Source: JACRCT01 sp049841135
Lineage (GTDB): Bacteria; Myxococcota; Myxococcia; Myxococcales; UBA5297
Assembly: GCA_049841135.1 (NCBI GenBank)
Contig: JASGHK010000008.1
Location: 1,588,614 to 1,652,613 of the forward strand
Reading direction: 5' to 3'
DNA: 64,000 nt
The first letter of the stretch is position 1; each line of letters begins with the position of its first letter. The translations under genes and the position numbers were made by a program. The notes below the pieces were generated by a model. That model was not told where the DNA came from and did no database searches. It saw only the letters and a list, made by a program, of their open reading frames with translations. Below, one piece after another: positions 46,682-56,270 of this stretch.

Positions 46682-47829
46682 CTACCCGTCCCCACGGTGC
46701 CCGATCCGATACAGCGTCGTCAGCTCCCGGGAGCGGGCCGGGTAGAGCGGGTCGTCCTCGTCCTTGGCCTTCTTGTGCCGCGCCGGGTCGAGTCTGGCCG
46801 CGGATGGTCAGGTTCGCCGCGCTCGCCGCCTGGGCCACCAGCCCGCGCGGCCGCAGCCCCAACAGCTCCGCCAGGTTGGAGATGACCAGCCACGCCTCCC
46901 CGCCCGGCGCGAGGTGCTCCGGCAGCTCTCGCAGGAAGCGCAGCAGCAGCTCGCTGTCCGGGTCGAAGATGGCGCGCTCCACCGGTGTCCGGGGCTTGGC
47001 GGGGATCCACGGCGGGTTGAACACCACCAGGTCGGCCTGCCCCTCGGGGAAGAGGTCGCGCTGCTCGACCCGGACCTGCTTCTCGAGGTGGAAGCGCTCC
47101 ACGTTCTGCTGGGCGCAGGCCACGGCGCGCGGGTCCAGGTCCGTCGCCACCACCTCGGGGACGGCCCGGCAGGCGAGCACCAGCGCCAGGACGCCCGTCC
47201 CGGTTCCGACGTCGAAGGCCCTCGACACCTTGCCCAGCGGCGCCGCCGCCACCAGGTCCACGTACTCGCCGCGCACCGGCGCGAACACGCCGTAGTGGGG
47301 ATGCACCCGGCCGCCGATGGCCTCGACCTCCACGCCTCGGTGCCGCCACTCGTGCGCGCCGACCATCCCCAGCAGCCCGCGCAGCGGCGTCAGGCTTTGG
47401 CCCTCGCCCGTTCCCCAGACCTCCCGGCAGGCCTGCCGCAGGTCGGGCGCCTGCTTGAGCTGCACCCGCCACTCGGCGTCCAGCTCCACCAGCAGGCGCG
47501 AGGTCACTTGATGGACGGTGGACTGCCGCTGGCGGTGGGCCAGGAACGCACCGCGCAGGTCCAGCTCGGCCGGCTCCTTCGAAGGCTTGGGCTCCCGGCC
47601 TCGATTCCTCCAGCCGCCGAGTCAGGGCGGCCAGGAGCTGCCGGGCGTTGCGCCAGTCGCCCCGGTACAGCAGCGAGGCGCCCTCGCAGGCCAGGTGAAA
47701 GGCCTGGTCGGCCCGGGTGGGGTCCCCGACCAGCTCGATGCGCCTGGGCGGCTGACCGCTCTCCGCGCGCCAGTGCGCGGTCCGGGTCTCTCCCCCTTCG
47801 TTCCATGTGGCGAAGAGCTGCTGCGCCAT
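46682..47829 (-). CDS. HemK/PrmC-like class I methyltransferase (two frameshifts)
   Basis: Reconstructed from three frames. The N-terminus starts at the ATG at 47829 (MAQQLFATWNEGGETRTAHWRAE). A frame change lies near 47590. The main part has GRVHPHYGVFAPVRGEYVDL, motif I FDVGTGTGVLALVLA, the acidic ATDLDPRAVACAQQNV and the catalytic NPPW in VVFNPPWIPA. A second change near 46798 is followed by ARHKKAKDEDDPLYPARSRELTTLYRIGH, with the stop at 46682-46684. The NPP(Y/W) motif is typical of enzymes that methylate amide or ring nitrogens, such as PrmC or RlmG. The N-terminal 150 residues are not like PrmC, so the substrate (protein glutamine, rRNA or other) is open. Confidence 0.75.
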
Positions 47830-48027
47830 GCCTTCGTCCGCCTCCACGTCCCCCGCCCTGCTTGCCCGCCCGCCGCCTGGAGTGTCGCACACTCCCCCCG
47901 GCGAAACCCGCCTGCTTTGTCCCCGCAGCGCCCCGTCCACCGGACCCTGGGGGCGGCCCGCTGCTCGAAGCTGGCGACGCCGAGCCCCGGCCTGGGCTAC
48001 CCTGTCGCCCAAGGTTCGAGACGGGGC

Positions 48028-49796
48028 ATGGATCAGCCGCTCATCTTCGGCAAATACGAGGTCCTCAACCGCATCGCCATCGGCGGGATGGGGGAGATCT
48101 TCCTCGCGCGCCAGGTCGACCTGGACCGCCTGGTCATCCTCAAGAGCATGCTGCCGGACCTCGCCGAGCAGCAGGGCTTCGTCCACCAGTTCCTGGACGA
48201 GGCGCGGGTGCTCGCCACCCTCAACCACCCGAACGTCGTCTCCGTCTACGAAGCCGGCTCCTTCCAGGGCACCTACTACATCGTCATGGAGTACGTCGCC
48301 GGCGAGACGCTGGCGGTGCTCCTGCGCGCCTCGCTCCTCACCGGGACCCCGCTGACCTACCCGGTGATGGCGCGCATCATCCACGACGCGGCCCTCGGGC
48401 TCGACCATGCCCACTCCGCCTGCAACATGCAGGGCCGCAACCTGGGCATCGTCCACCGCGACGTGACCCCGCAGAACCTGATGGTCCGCACCGACGGGGT
48501 CACCAAGGTCGTGGACTTCGGCATCGCCATGGGGGCGTTGCGCCAGACGCGCACCGCCTCGGGCGTGCTCAAGGGCAAGCTGCCCTACATGCCGCCCGAG
48601 CAGCTGCAGCACGGCGAGCTCGACGCGCGCGCCGACCAGTGGTCCCTGGGCGTGGTGCTCTGGGAGTGCCTGGCGCGCCGGGTGCTGTTCGACACGACCA
48701 ACGAAGTCGACACGATGGTCGCGGTCCTGCACAAGAAGATCCCCACGCCCTCCTCGGTGGTCCCGGACATCCCTCCCGAGCTCGAAGCCATCGCGATGCG
48801 GATGCTCGAGCGCAAGCGCGACGACCGCTTCGCGAGCCTGGCGGAGGTGGCCGACGAGCTGCGCGCCTACATCGACCAGTTCTCGGCCGAGGCCACGCAG
48901 GCCGCGGTCGCAGCCTTCGTCCAGCAGGCCGCAGGCCAGCGCATCCGCAGCAAGACCCCGGCGGCGGCCAGCAAGCCGCGCGGCGACTTCCTCTTCGACC
49001 TCACGCCCAAGGGCACCCCGCACCCCAAGCCCAGCCCGAAGCCGCAGACCGAGGCAGCGGCGGAGCAGGAGCCCGAGGGGGAGAAGGGCTCCTCGTCCAA
49101 GAGATCGGCCTGGTGATGGGCGCGGTGGTGGCCCTCGTCGCCGCGGGCGGCGTCGCCTTCTTCGGACCGTGGCGCACCCCGGCCGCCGTCGAGGGGGAGC
49201 CCGACGCGGCCGCGACCGTCGTCCCACCCGATGCCGCCCGGCCCCCCGGCCTCGACGCCGCGGCGCCCGGGCTCGACGCCACGCCTCCCGAGCCGCCGGC
49301 CACGGTGCTCCTCAAGAGCGACCCCGCGGGCGCCAGCGTCTATCTGGGCGACCGCCTGATGGGCGAGACCCCGCTCTCCCTCGCCACGCTCCCGCCCAAC
49401 AGCGAGCACCAGCTGGTGATCGAGTTCGACGGCTACGCCAAGGCCATCGCCAAGGTCACCCCGGTCCGAGGCGAGACGACCGAGGTCGCGGTCAAGCTCA
49501 AGAAGAGCGCGGCCAAGCCCCACGCGAACCCCAACCGGCAACCTGTGCCCGTGACGACGCCCGCGAACGGCCAGGTCGAGGCCAAGGAGGGCTACCTCAG
49601 CCTCAAGACCGACCCGTGGGCCGAGGTGACCATCGAAGGCCAGCCCTTCGGCACGACGCCGCTCTTCAGAATCAAGCTCACTCCGGGCAGCCACGTCGTC
49701 GACCTGGTCAACCCCGAGGAAGGCATCCGCACCAAGCGGACGGTCGTGATCGAGGCGAGCAAGACCACCAAGCTCGACTGGGACCTGAAGAAGTAG
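48028..49796 (+). CDS. Ser/Thr protein kinase with two PEGA domains (frameshifted)
   Basis: The start is ATG at 48028 (MDQPLIFGKYEVLNRIAIGGMGEIFLARQV). Kinase motifs: Lys in VILKSML, VHRDVTPQNLM, VDFGIAMG, LPYMPPEQL; all active residues are present. A linker rich in Pro/Lys leads to a one-base frame change near 49085-49100. The next frame gives a transmembrane helix (VMGAVVALVAAGGVAFF), an Asp/Ala/Pro linker, and two PEGA units (LLKSDPAGASVYLGDRLMGETPL and LKTDPWAEVTIEGQPFGTTPL). PEGA domains are small beta modules thought to bind at the cell surface. The kinase is therefore probably a transmembrane sensor. About 590 residues. Confidence 0.86.
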
Positions 49797-49846
49797 ACCG
49801 TGCGGTCCACGCTCCGGCCGCCTCGAGCTTGCGGAACAAAGCCTGA

Positions 49847-49881
49847 CCCGAAGCCCGCAGCCCGAAGCCCGAAGCCCGAAG
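49847..49881. repeat. Tandem 7-base repeat (CCCGAAG x5)
   Basis: Five units of CCCGAAG (the second is CCCGCAG) lie between the stop of the PEGA kinase and the 3' end of the next, convergent gene. It resembles the arm sequence of the inverted repeat at 41949-42020. Confidence 0.75.
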
Positions 49882-49886
49882 CCCCT

Positions 49887-50345
49887 TCAAGGCAGCTGGT
49901 AGCGCACCATCGCCTCCTGATGCAGTCCGTCAGCACTTCGGCCGGCGCCTGCGCGTTGGTGCCGCGCGGGACGATGGCGAAGTGCAGGCCGTTCTGGAAC
50001 CGCAAGAGCGGCACCCTGGCGTCGTCCACCTGCACGTCAACGGACGCCGGCTCATCGAGGGCAGCGGCCGGCTCCTCGGCCAGCGTCTGCCAGCCCTGCG
50101 GCAGCCAGCCCCACAGCTCGACGCCGTCGACCGTCCCCGAGCCGTGCCCGCCGGCGACGGCATGGACCTTGATCTGCTTCATGGCGGCATCGGCCGGGAT
50201 GCCCGACTTGGCGAGCGAGATGTCGAAGACGTGCCCGGGCCGCTCCCCCAGGCCCATGTCCGTTCCAGTGCTCGGCGCAGGTCTCGGTGGCGGTCTGGCC
50301 GCCGAAGAAGACGAAGCGCTTGCGCTGGCTGTCCGTAAGCCGCGG
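49887..50345 (-). CDS. Unknown protein, 5' end missing at the contig join (frameshifted)
   Basis: The 3' part of a gene with myxobacterial composition. Reading towards the stop at 49887-49889 it gives LTDSQRKRFVFFGGQTATETCAEHWNG, then after a frame change near 50262 TDMGLGERPGHVFDISLAKSGIPADAAMKQIKVHAVAGG...VDGVELWGWLPQGWQTLAEEP, then after a change near 49922 LHQEAMVRYQLP. The beta-rich part with SGTVDGVELWGW resembles a lectin or carbohydrate-binding surface domain, but I do not recognise a family. The start is absent: the sequence changes to alphaproteobacterial type upstream. Confidence 0.5.
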
Positions 50346-50380
50346 CGCGCCCGAACGCCAGCAGGACGGAGGTGCACAGC
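50340..50380. other. Junction between two unrelated DNA sources
   Basis: On the left is high-GC myxobacterial sequence, on the right lower-GC alphaproteobacterial sequence with TTC/ATC/GAT-rich codon use. One gene is cut on each side (the 5' end of the left gene, the 3' end of the OCD gene), both on the minus strand. No transposase, integrase, tRNA or repeat is present at the join. Confidence 0.8.
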
Positions 50381-50966
50381 ATCACCACATCCGCATCCGC
50401 GATGGCGGCATCGGCATCCGCCGCCAGCCGGACCGGGCAGCCCGTCGAAAGCCTGTCGGGGAGTTCCGGCCGCTCGTGCGCATGACGCGAATAAAGACGC
50501 ACTTCCTGCCATGGCCGGATGTTTTCGGCATAACGCAAATGCGCCTGTCCGACAGCGCCGGTACCCGATGATCAGCCAGTGTTCTGGAATCGGGCCGCGC
50601 CAGCAGATCGGCGGCTATGGCTGTCGTGGCCGCCGTCCGCTCGGTGGTTAGCCGCTTGGAATCGCACAGCAAAAGCGGCTCGCCGGTTTCCATGGACATC
50701 AGAACCGTCCATGCCGTGACGAGCGCCTTGCCGTCGGCCGGAATATAAGGCGAGAGCTTGGCGCCGAAAACCTTCTCCCCGGCCAGCACGCAGATAGGTG
50801 ATGAAGTCGCCTGCATTCGCGGGAAAGAGGCTGAAGTCTGTGGTGGCTGCGTCGCCGTTCCCTCTCCCGAGCATCTGAACATCCGCTCCAGAAGGCCCCT
50901 TATATCGAGCTTTCCAAGAAGCTTCCGGATCGCGGCATCGTCGAGAATAATGGGGTGTTGCTGCAT
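50375..50966 (-). CDS. Ornithine-cyclodeaminase/mu-crystallin family protein, 3' end missing (frameshifted)
   Basis: The start is ATG at 50966 (MQQHPIILDDAAIRKLLGKLDIRGLLERMF). Family signatures: GEKVFGAKLSPYIPADGKALVTAWTVLMSMETGEPLLLCDSKRLTTERTAATTAIAADLLARPDSRTLA, with the conserved R-T-A-A and the NAD-binding region that follows (RYAENIRPWQEVRLYSRHAHERPELPDRL, then AAIADADVVMLCTS). The last third is cut off by the join. Compensating frame errors lie near 50838/50788 and 50578/50555. Family members are NAD(P)-dependent deaminases or imine reductases acting on amino acids. It is divergent from the XRE regulator, its probable controller. Confidence 0.8.
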
Positions 50967-51069
50967 AACTCGGTACGCCCTATCAAGTGTGTGTCGGGAC
51001 GGCCCGGCAATTCTTCCGTTGTTTCCCGTCCGATTGGGCGAAGATAAAGCGGAAGATTCGTGCGGGCCG

Positions 51070-51105
51070 GTGCATATAGAGGACGATATGAGCAATATAT
51101 TGCAC
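51070..51105. promoter_or_regulatory. Dyad across the XRE regulator start codon
   Basis: GTGCATATA (51070-51078) mirrors TATATTGCAC (51096-51105) with one base extra. The dyad overlaps the ATG at 51088. A regulator bound here could block its own translation or transcription. Confidence 0.35.
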
Positions 51106-51713
51106 AGTCAAGGGCGCGGCGATGTCTTGAAGCATGTTTCCGGCAATCTGAAGCGCCTGAGGACAAGGGCCGGCCTGAGCCAGACGGCACTGGCCGAGGC
51201 GTCGGGCATCAGTCGCCGCATGATCGTCGCCGTCGAGAGTGGCGATGCGAATGTCAGCCTGTCCAGTCTGGACCGGCTGGCCATGGCGCTCGGCGTGGAT
51301 TTCGTCGAACTGGTGCGCGACCCCGAAAGGCTGACGCAGAAGATCATCAATGAAGTGACATGGCGCGGCGCGAGAGGCGAAAGCGAGGCAACGCTTCTCG
51401 GATCGGCTCCCGCATCCGGCGAAGCGCAGATGTGGTCGTGGACGCTCGGCGGCGGGGACCGGTACGATGCGGAACCCGATCCCGACGGCTGGTACGAGAT
51501 GATCTATGTCGTCGAGGGCACGCTGACGTTGGAGCTGTCCGGCATGTCGAAGGATTACCGGCCGGTGCTTTCGCGATCTTCAGTTCGGCGCAGGTTTATT
51601 CCTATGTCAATAATCAGGAAATGCGCGTCCGTTTTTTCGTTGGTAATATTATCCTTGACCGATACACCAGCGGCGGTCGCAACCCTTTTTCGTCGCTCTG
51701 GCCTCCCTCTTGA
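51088..51713 (+). CDS. XRE-family regulator with C-terminal cupin domain (frameshifted)
   Basis: The start is ATG at 51088. The helix-turn-helix is VSGNLKRLRTRAGLSQTALAEASGISRRMIVAVESGDANVSLSSLDRLAMALGV (about residues 12-70). The cupin part includes QMWSWTLGGGDRYDAEPDPDGWYEMIYVVEGTLTLELSGMSK. The frame changes near 51553-51556 and continues GLPAGAFAIFSSAQVYSYVNNQ...VRFFVGNIIL to a stop at 51711-51713. XRE-cupin regulators usually sense an amine, amino acid or sugar metabolite and control catabolic genes. It is divergent from the OCD gene, and the aminotransferase gene follows on the same strand after 184 bases. Confidence 0.85.
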
Positions 51714-51897
51714 GGATGATGGTGGGCGGCTGCTGTCTGTCCTAATCTTCCGGCCGGACAAAACGCCAAATCCGCATGGTCGACATCGGGTTGGGCGCCA
51801 GAAAGGGCGGCCAGCAGCGCAATTGTGCCGATCCGCGCGGATCCGGTCGATAACGGTGCTCCATGCTTCCCGAACAGATCATGGAGTGAAGATTACG

Positions 51898-53156
51898 ATG
51901 GATCAAAGTCAACCGTTCGCCGGCTTCCCGATCGAGCAGGTCCGCAGCCAGTTTCCTGCTTTCGATGAGGGCGCGCATGCGCCGGTCTTTCTGGACAACC
52001 CGGCAGGAACGCTGGTGCCGCGGCGCGTTATCGACGCGGTCGGCAAGGCCATGGCGACCGCCAGCCATAATCTTGGCGGCGTTTTTGCAGGCTCGAAGCG
52101 TGCCGATGCGGTCTGGCTGAACGCACACAGGGCCATGGCCGATATGTTTGGCGCAGCGTCGGAGCGCGAGATCGTCATCGCCCAGAACATGACGACGCTC
52201 ACCCTGCATCTGTCGCGCTCGATCGGACGCCGGCTGCGGCCCGGCGACGAAATCATCGTCACGCGCATGGAACATGAGGGAAATATTTCCCCCGTGGCTG
52301 CTTCTCGCAGAAGATCTCGGCATCGCCGTGAAATGGCTTCCGTTCGACCGCGGGACCTGGCGGATCGAGCCCGAGGACCTGAAGCCGCTGCTCAGCGAGC
52401 GCACCCGTCTTCTGGCGCTCAACTATTCCAGCAATATGACCGGCTCGGTGAACGATGTGGCAACGCTTTCATCGCTTGCGAAGCAGGCCGGCGCTCTGGT
52501 CTATGTCGATGCCGTTCAGCTTGTGCCACACAGATTGCCGGATGTGCACGCGCTGGGCTGCGATTTTCTGGCCTGCTCGTCCTACAAGTTCTTCGGCCCG
52601 CATCTGGGCATCGTCTGGGGGACGTGAGAGCCTGCTGCGCGAACTGACGCCCTATAAGTGCCGCTGTTCGAGCGACGGACTGCCCGAACGCTTCGAGACG
52701 GGCACCCCGCAAACCGAACTTCTGGCTGGTCTTGGCGCCACGGTCGATTATCTGGAGTGGCTTGGTGAGATCAATGGCCATACGGGTACGCGCCGCGACA
52801 AGCTGCTTGGCGCCTATCGCAGTTTCGAGGCATATGAAAGCGTTCTGATGCGGCATCTGATCGAGGGCCTGCTCAAACTGCCGGGAATCACCGTTCAGGG
52901 CATCACGGACCCGGCGGCGATGATCCACCGCGTTCCAACCGTTTCCTTCACGCATGAAACCGTTTCGACCCATGCCATCGTCGAGGGTCTTGCCGAAAAC
53001 GGCATCTATGCCTGGTCCGGCCACAATTACGCGCTCGAACCCGCCCGCCTTCTCGGACTGAACGAAGACGAAGGCGTGGTGCGGCTTGGTATCGCCCATT
53101 ATAACACTATGATGGAAGTGGACCGCACACTGGCCGTCATTGGGAGGCTCGTCTGA
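51898..53156 (+). CDS. Class V aminotransferase / cysteine-desulfurase-like enzyme (frameshifted)
   Basis: The start is ATG at 51898. PLP-enzyme features: FLDNPAGTLVPRRVIDAV, SHNLGGVFAGSKRADAV, IVIAQNMTTLTLHLSRSI, then after a frame change near 52290 LLALNYSSNMTGSVNDV and VYVDAVQLVPHRLPDVHALGCDFLACSSYKFFGPHLGIVWG. The Lys in SSYKFFGPH is the PLP lysine. A second change near 52622 leads to LLRELTPYKCRCSSDGLPERFETGTPQTELLAGLGATVDYLEWLG and the C-terminal domain. About 420 residues. Family members include cysteine desulfurases and aminotransferases or lyases; the Cys loop of true desulfurases is not visible. A role in the amine pathway of the cluster is inferred. Confidence 0.82.
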
Positions 53157-53213
53157 ACGTCCATAGACCGGACAATGCAGTGTTCCGGGCGGTTTTATGA
53201 AAGGAATGGAACT

Positions 53214-54071
53214 TTGGTCCCGGACAAGGTGCCCGCCGGCATTGCCGATTTCTGCCGATACGCATCGCGCGCGATCGACCGGCTGGAGCAGGCTGACAGT
53301 CCCTATCTGCTTTTCGAGGCGATAGGCCGCATCGTTCGTTGAGAATTCGCCATGTCCGTAGCTTATCAGACCGACGCGGCGCCCGTTCATGTCGCCGACA
53401 CGATTGCCGGACGGACTGAAAAACGGGCGCTCGAACTTTATCTACAAGGCACATATGTCCTCAATCCGGTCTACAACGCCTATCTCAACGGGCTGAAGGC
53501 AGGGGTCTACCGCCTGCGTGAACTGGCGCCCGACTGCTATTTCTCCTCCGATTACTACCGGCAATTCCAGGTCCAGCAATTCGAGTACGAAGAGATCGGC
53601 TACCGTACCTACGGCTGGCCGGCGGGGATGGAGGAACTCGTCATCGCGGTCGAACTGCCGGAAGGAAAGCTTGCGGAGATCAGCCTGCACCGCCCTGTCA
53701 ATCTGGGCGGTTTCAGCGACGCGGACTGCCTGCTGCTGAGCGGCATGGAACCGCTGATCGGCGCGATTTACCGGCGTATCTGGCAGAACTGCAAAAATCT
53801 CGGCAAGCCTCGGACGAACAGGAATTCGCTGGACATATTCCTGCGCGATTTCGGAAAAGGAACGTTAAGCGCCCGCGAATGCGAGGTGGCGCATATGATC
53901 CTCAAGGGCCATTCCAGTAGAGTCGATCAGCCATCATCTGCAAATCTCGGTCACGACCGTGAAAACGCACCGCAAGATCTTTATGCCAAGCTCGGCCTTT
54001 CTACGCAGCAGGAACTGTTTTCCCTGTTCCTGGCCTCCCTGCACGCGGCGTCGGATGAGAAAAAACCGTAG
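53214..54071 (+). CDS. LuxR-type regulator with in-frame stop and compensating indels
   Basis: A TTG at 53214 after AAGGA gives VPDKVPAGIADFCRYASRAIDRLEQADSPYLLFEAIGRIVR, then a TGA at 53340-53342. In the same frame the protein continues EFAMSVAYQTDAAPVHV to 54071. The C-terminus has the GerE-type helix-turn-helix: GTLSARECEVAHMILKGHSS, then (in the +1 frame from about 53923 to 53975) ESISHHLQISVTTVKTHRK, then LYAKLGLSTQQELFSLFLASL. The N-terminal part is a sensor domain of unknown ligand. A single base substitution (TGC to TGA) would remove the stop. The neighbouring aminotransferase gene is convergent, 16 bases away. Confidence 0.75.
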
Positions 54072-54087
54072 CGGCCGATGCCATCAT

Positions 54088-55197
54088 TCATTTGAGGGCG
54101 CTGCGAACGGCGGCCGAAATCGCGGACAATCCTTCCGACAATTCGCTATGTGCCGGCCAGCCGAAACCGAGACGGAAATAGTGATCCGGTAATCCGAACC
54201 AGTGTCCCGGTCCGACATAAGTCCGGTAGGTCTCATAAAGATGCCTATAGAAGGCCGACGACGATATATTCAGGTCCGGCCTGATACGGGGCAGGCAGAC
54301 ACAGCCGCCCTGCGGCTTCACCCATTCGATATATTCGTCCTGTCCGATCCATTCCTCCACCAGCGCGCATTTTTCCCGGAGCAGGCGACCGGTTTGCTCC
54401 AGCCACGTCTCGCGCTGGCACAACGCGGTGTAGCCGACATATTCGTCGATCATGCTGCCGGAAATGCCGATCTGTTCCCTGGCAGCCAGAAAGCGTTCCA
54501 TCAGGACGGGATCGCGGCTGATGAGCCAGCCGATGCGGATGCCGGGAATGCCGTAGGTCTTGGAAAGGGACGAGACGCTGATGGCATTGGGGCTGAGTGT
54601 GGCGGCCACCGGCAAGACGGTTCCGAAGGCCATTTCGCGATAGGTCTCGTCGAACAGGAGCAGACAGTTTTTCCGTTCGACGAGTGCGATGATCTCGCGC
54701 AACTCCGTCTCGCTGATCGTGACGCCGCTGGGATTGTGCGGATAGGTGAGCGACACATAGCGGGTATCGGGCCGTATGGCGGCTTCGATTTTGCCGATAT
54801 CCAGTCTGAAGCCGTCGTCGAAGTCCAGATCGATATAGCTTATGTCGCAGCCAATCGTTCGGGGTGTCTCGATATTGGTGGCGTAGTTTGGCCGCAGCAC
54901 CACCAGATGCAAATCCTTGTCGAGCAGGGATATGGCGATGATGAAAAGCGCCGATGCGGCGCCCGCGGTGACCAGCACGTCGTTCGCGGTCAGTCCCTGA
55001 CCGGTTTGCGCGATTTTTTCCCGCAGATCGACGCTACCGCGATGGTCGCCGTAGCACAGCAGCAATCCGTTCAGATTGACATTCAATTCGCTGAAATGCC
55101 GGTCGGTGACGGAACTTTCGGACAGATTATGCCGGATCGTGTCATAGCCCAGTTGTTCGGGCGATTCTATTTCGATCGGCATACGCAGGAATTCCAC
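54088..55197 (-). CDS. Class I/II PLP-dependent aminotransferase
   Basis: The 369-residue protein is intact. The start is taken as GTG at 55197; an ATG at 55182 (MPIEIESPEQLGYDTIRHNLSESSV) is equally possible. Motifs: NGLLLCYGDHRGSVDLREKIA, VLVTAGAASALFIIAISLL, RYVSLTYPHNPSGVTISETEL (the N-P-S-G pocket), LLLFDETYREMAFG (Asp that binds the pyridine N), and SVSSLSKTYGIPGIRIGW with the Schiff-base Lys. RLGFGWP near the end carries the Arg that binds the substrate carboxylate. This resembles aminotransferases and capreomycidine-synthase-like enzymes. It is divergent from the ABC operon, so it probably acts on the imported compound. Confidence 0.9.
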   Translation of the reverse strand: MEFLRMPIEIESPEQLGYDTIRHNLSESSVTDRHFSELNVNLNGLLLCYGDHRGSVDLREKIAQTGQGLTANDVLVTAGAASALFIIAISLLDKDLHLVVLRPNYATNIETPRTIGCDISYIDLDFDDGFRLDIGKIEAAIRPDTRYVSLTYPHNPSGVTISETELREIIALVERKNCLLLFDETYREMAFGTVLPVAATLSPNAISVSSLSKTYGIPGIRIGWLISRDPVLMERFLAAREQIGISGSMIDEYVGYTALCQRETWLEQTGRLLREKCALVEEWIGQDEYIEWVKPQGGCVCLPRIRPDLNISSSAFYRHLYETYRTYVGPGHWFGLPDHYFRLGFGWPAHSELSEGLSAISAAVRSALK

Positions 55198-55262
55198 GGG
55201 ATCGTCTCCGGCGGCATGAGTGATGATGCCGAAAACATACAAGTGCCGGGCTCCTGCATGCC

Positions 55263-55280
55263 ATCCTCCTTCGGGAGGAT
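55263..55280. promoter_or_regulatory. TTCG-loop hairpin in a divergent leader
   Basis: ATCCTCC (55263-55269) and GGAGGAT (55274-55280) close a TTCG tetraloop. It lies between the aminotransferase start and the binding-protein gene. It is very stable and may be part of the 5' leader of either transcript. Confidence 0.5.
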
Positions 55281-55389
55281 AACAATGGCGGAATTTTTGC
55301 AGAAATATTGCTGTCATAGAACCTGCCTATCCAAGAGAGAGGTCTACTCTCCGCATATGAGTGGAACCACAAACAATGGGAAGCTATCG

Positions 55390-56208
55390 ATGAGATCCTT
55401 CATTTTTGCAGCCGCCATGTCTGCTTTCGGTCTGATGCTGGGAACCGGCGCGCAGGCTGAAACCCTCCGTGTCGGCATGGAGTGCACATATCCGCCGTTC
55501 AACTACAAGACGCCCGATGGCAAGATGGCCGGCTACGACGTGGATGTCGCGCAGGGTGTGGCAGACATTATCGGGGCGAAGCTGGAATATGTGTGTATGC
55601 CGTTCGACGGCCTGCTTCCGGCCTTGCTGGCGAACAAGTTCGATCTCATCGTCGCGTCGATGTCGATCACCGACGACCGCCTCAAGAAGATCGATTTCTC
55701 CATTCCCTACCGCGTCTCGATCGGCCGGTTCGTCGGGCCGAAGGACAAGAACTACAAGCTCTTCGACGACAAGGGCCATCCGATCCCGGAAGCCTTCAAG
55801 GGACTGACCGTGGGCGTCGAGCGCTCGACCACCTATTCCAAGTGGCTGGAAGCCGAGCTGCCGGGCGCCCAGTTGCAGCTTTATGACGGCGAGCAGCCGA
55901 TGCTGATCGACCTGCGCAACGGGCGCGTGGATGTGGCCATCACCAATCCGATGAAGGCCTATCTCGACTTTCTGAGCAAGGACGAGGGCAAGAAGTTCGT
56001 GTTCGTCTCGCCGCCAATCGATGAGAAGAAATATTTCGGAACCGGCGTCGGCATCGGCATCCGCAAGGGACAGGACGCGCTGGTCAAGCGCATCAACGCC
56101 GCGCTCCAGACGCTGATCGACAACGGCTCGCTCGAGAAATACAGCCATAAATATTTCCCGTTCGCCATCAATCCGGAGCATTGGCAGAGCGCCAGCGTCA
56201 GCAAATAA
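55390..56208 (+). CDS. Polar amino-acid ABC transporter, periplasmic binding protein
   Basis: Solute-binding protein family 3, 272 residues. A signal peptide (FIFAAAMSAFGLMLGTGAQA) is followed by the family start ETLRVGMECTYPPFNYKTPDGKMAGYDVDVAQGVADIIGAKLEYV. The pocket region FDGLLPALLANKFDLIVASMSITDDR...IDFSIPYR is complete. GVGIGIRKGQDALVKRINAALQTLIDNGSLEKYSHKYF is the usual end. It captures an amino acid, opine or small amine and delivers it to the two permeases. The Tyr-Pro-Pro-Phe start and Arg in DDR are typical of cationic or polar amino-acid binders. The start is ATG at 55390. It heads the operon. Confidence 0.93.
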   Translation: MRSFIFAAAMSAFGLMLGTGAQAETLRVGMECTYPPFNYKTPDGKMAGYDVDVAQGVADIIGAKLEYVCMPFDGLLPALLANKFDLIVASMSITDDRLKKIDFSIPYRVSIGRFVGPKDKNYKLFDDKGHPIPEAFKGLTVGVERSTTYSKWLEAELPGAQLQLYDGEQPMLIDLRNGRVDVAITNPMKAYLDFLSKDEGKKFVFVSPPIDEKKYFGTGVGIGIRKGQDALVKRINAALQTLIDNGSLEKYSHKYFPFAINPEHWQSASVSK

Positions 56209-56226
56209 GCCGGAAACAGGAGAATC

Positions 56227-56249
56227 GGTTCCGGGCAAGGCCCGGAACC
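56227..56249 (+). promoter_or_regulatory. Intercistronic hairpin after the binding-protein gene
   Basis: GGTTCCGGGC pairs perfectly with GCCCGGAACC around AAG, 18 bases after the binding-protein stop. Such stems commonly protect the upstream mRNA and lower expression of the downstream permeases, giving excess binding protein. Confidence 0.7.
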
Positions 56250-56270
56250 ACCGCACACAGAGGTTCCCGT

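Noticed and set aside
49847..49881. Short CRISPR or integron-like array
   Set aside because: Units are seven bases, head to tail, without spacers; it is a simple tandem repeat.
53340..53342. Selenocysteine codon in the LuxR gene
   Set aside because: No SECIS-like hairpin was seen right after the TGA, and LuxR proteins are not selenoproteins; an error or nonsense change is simpler.
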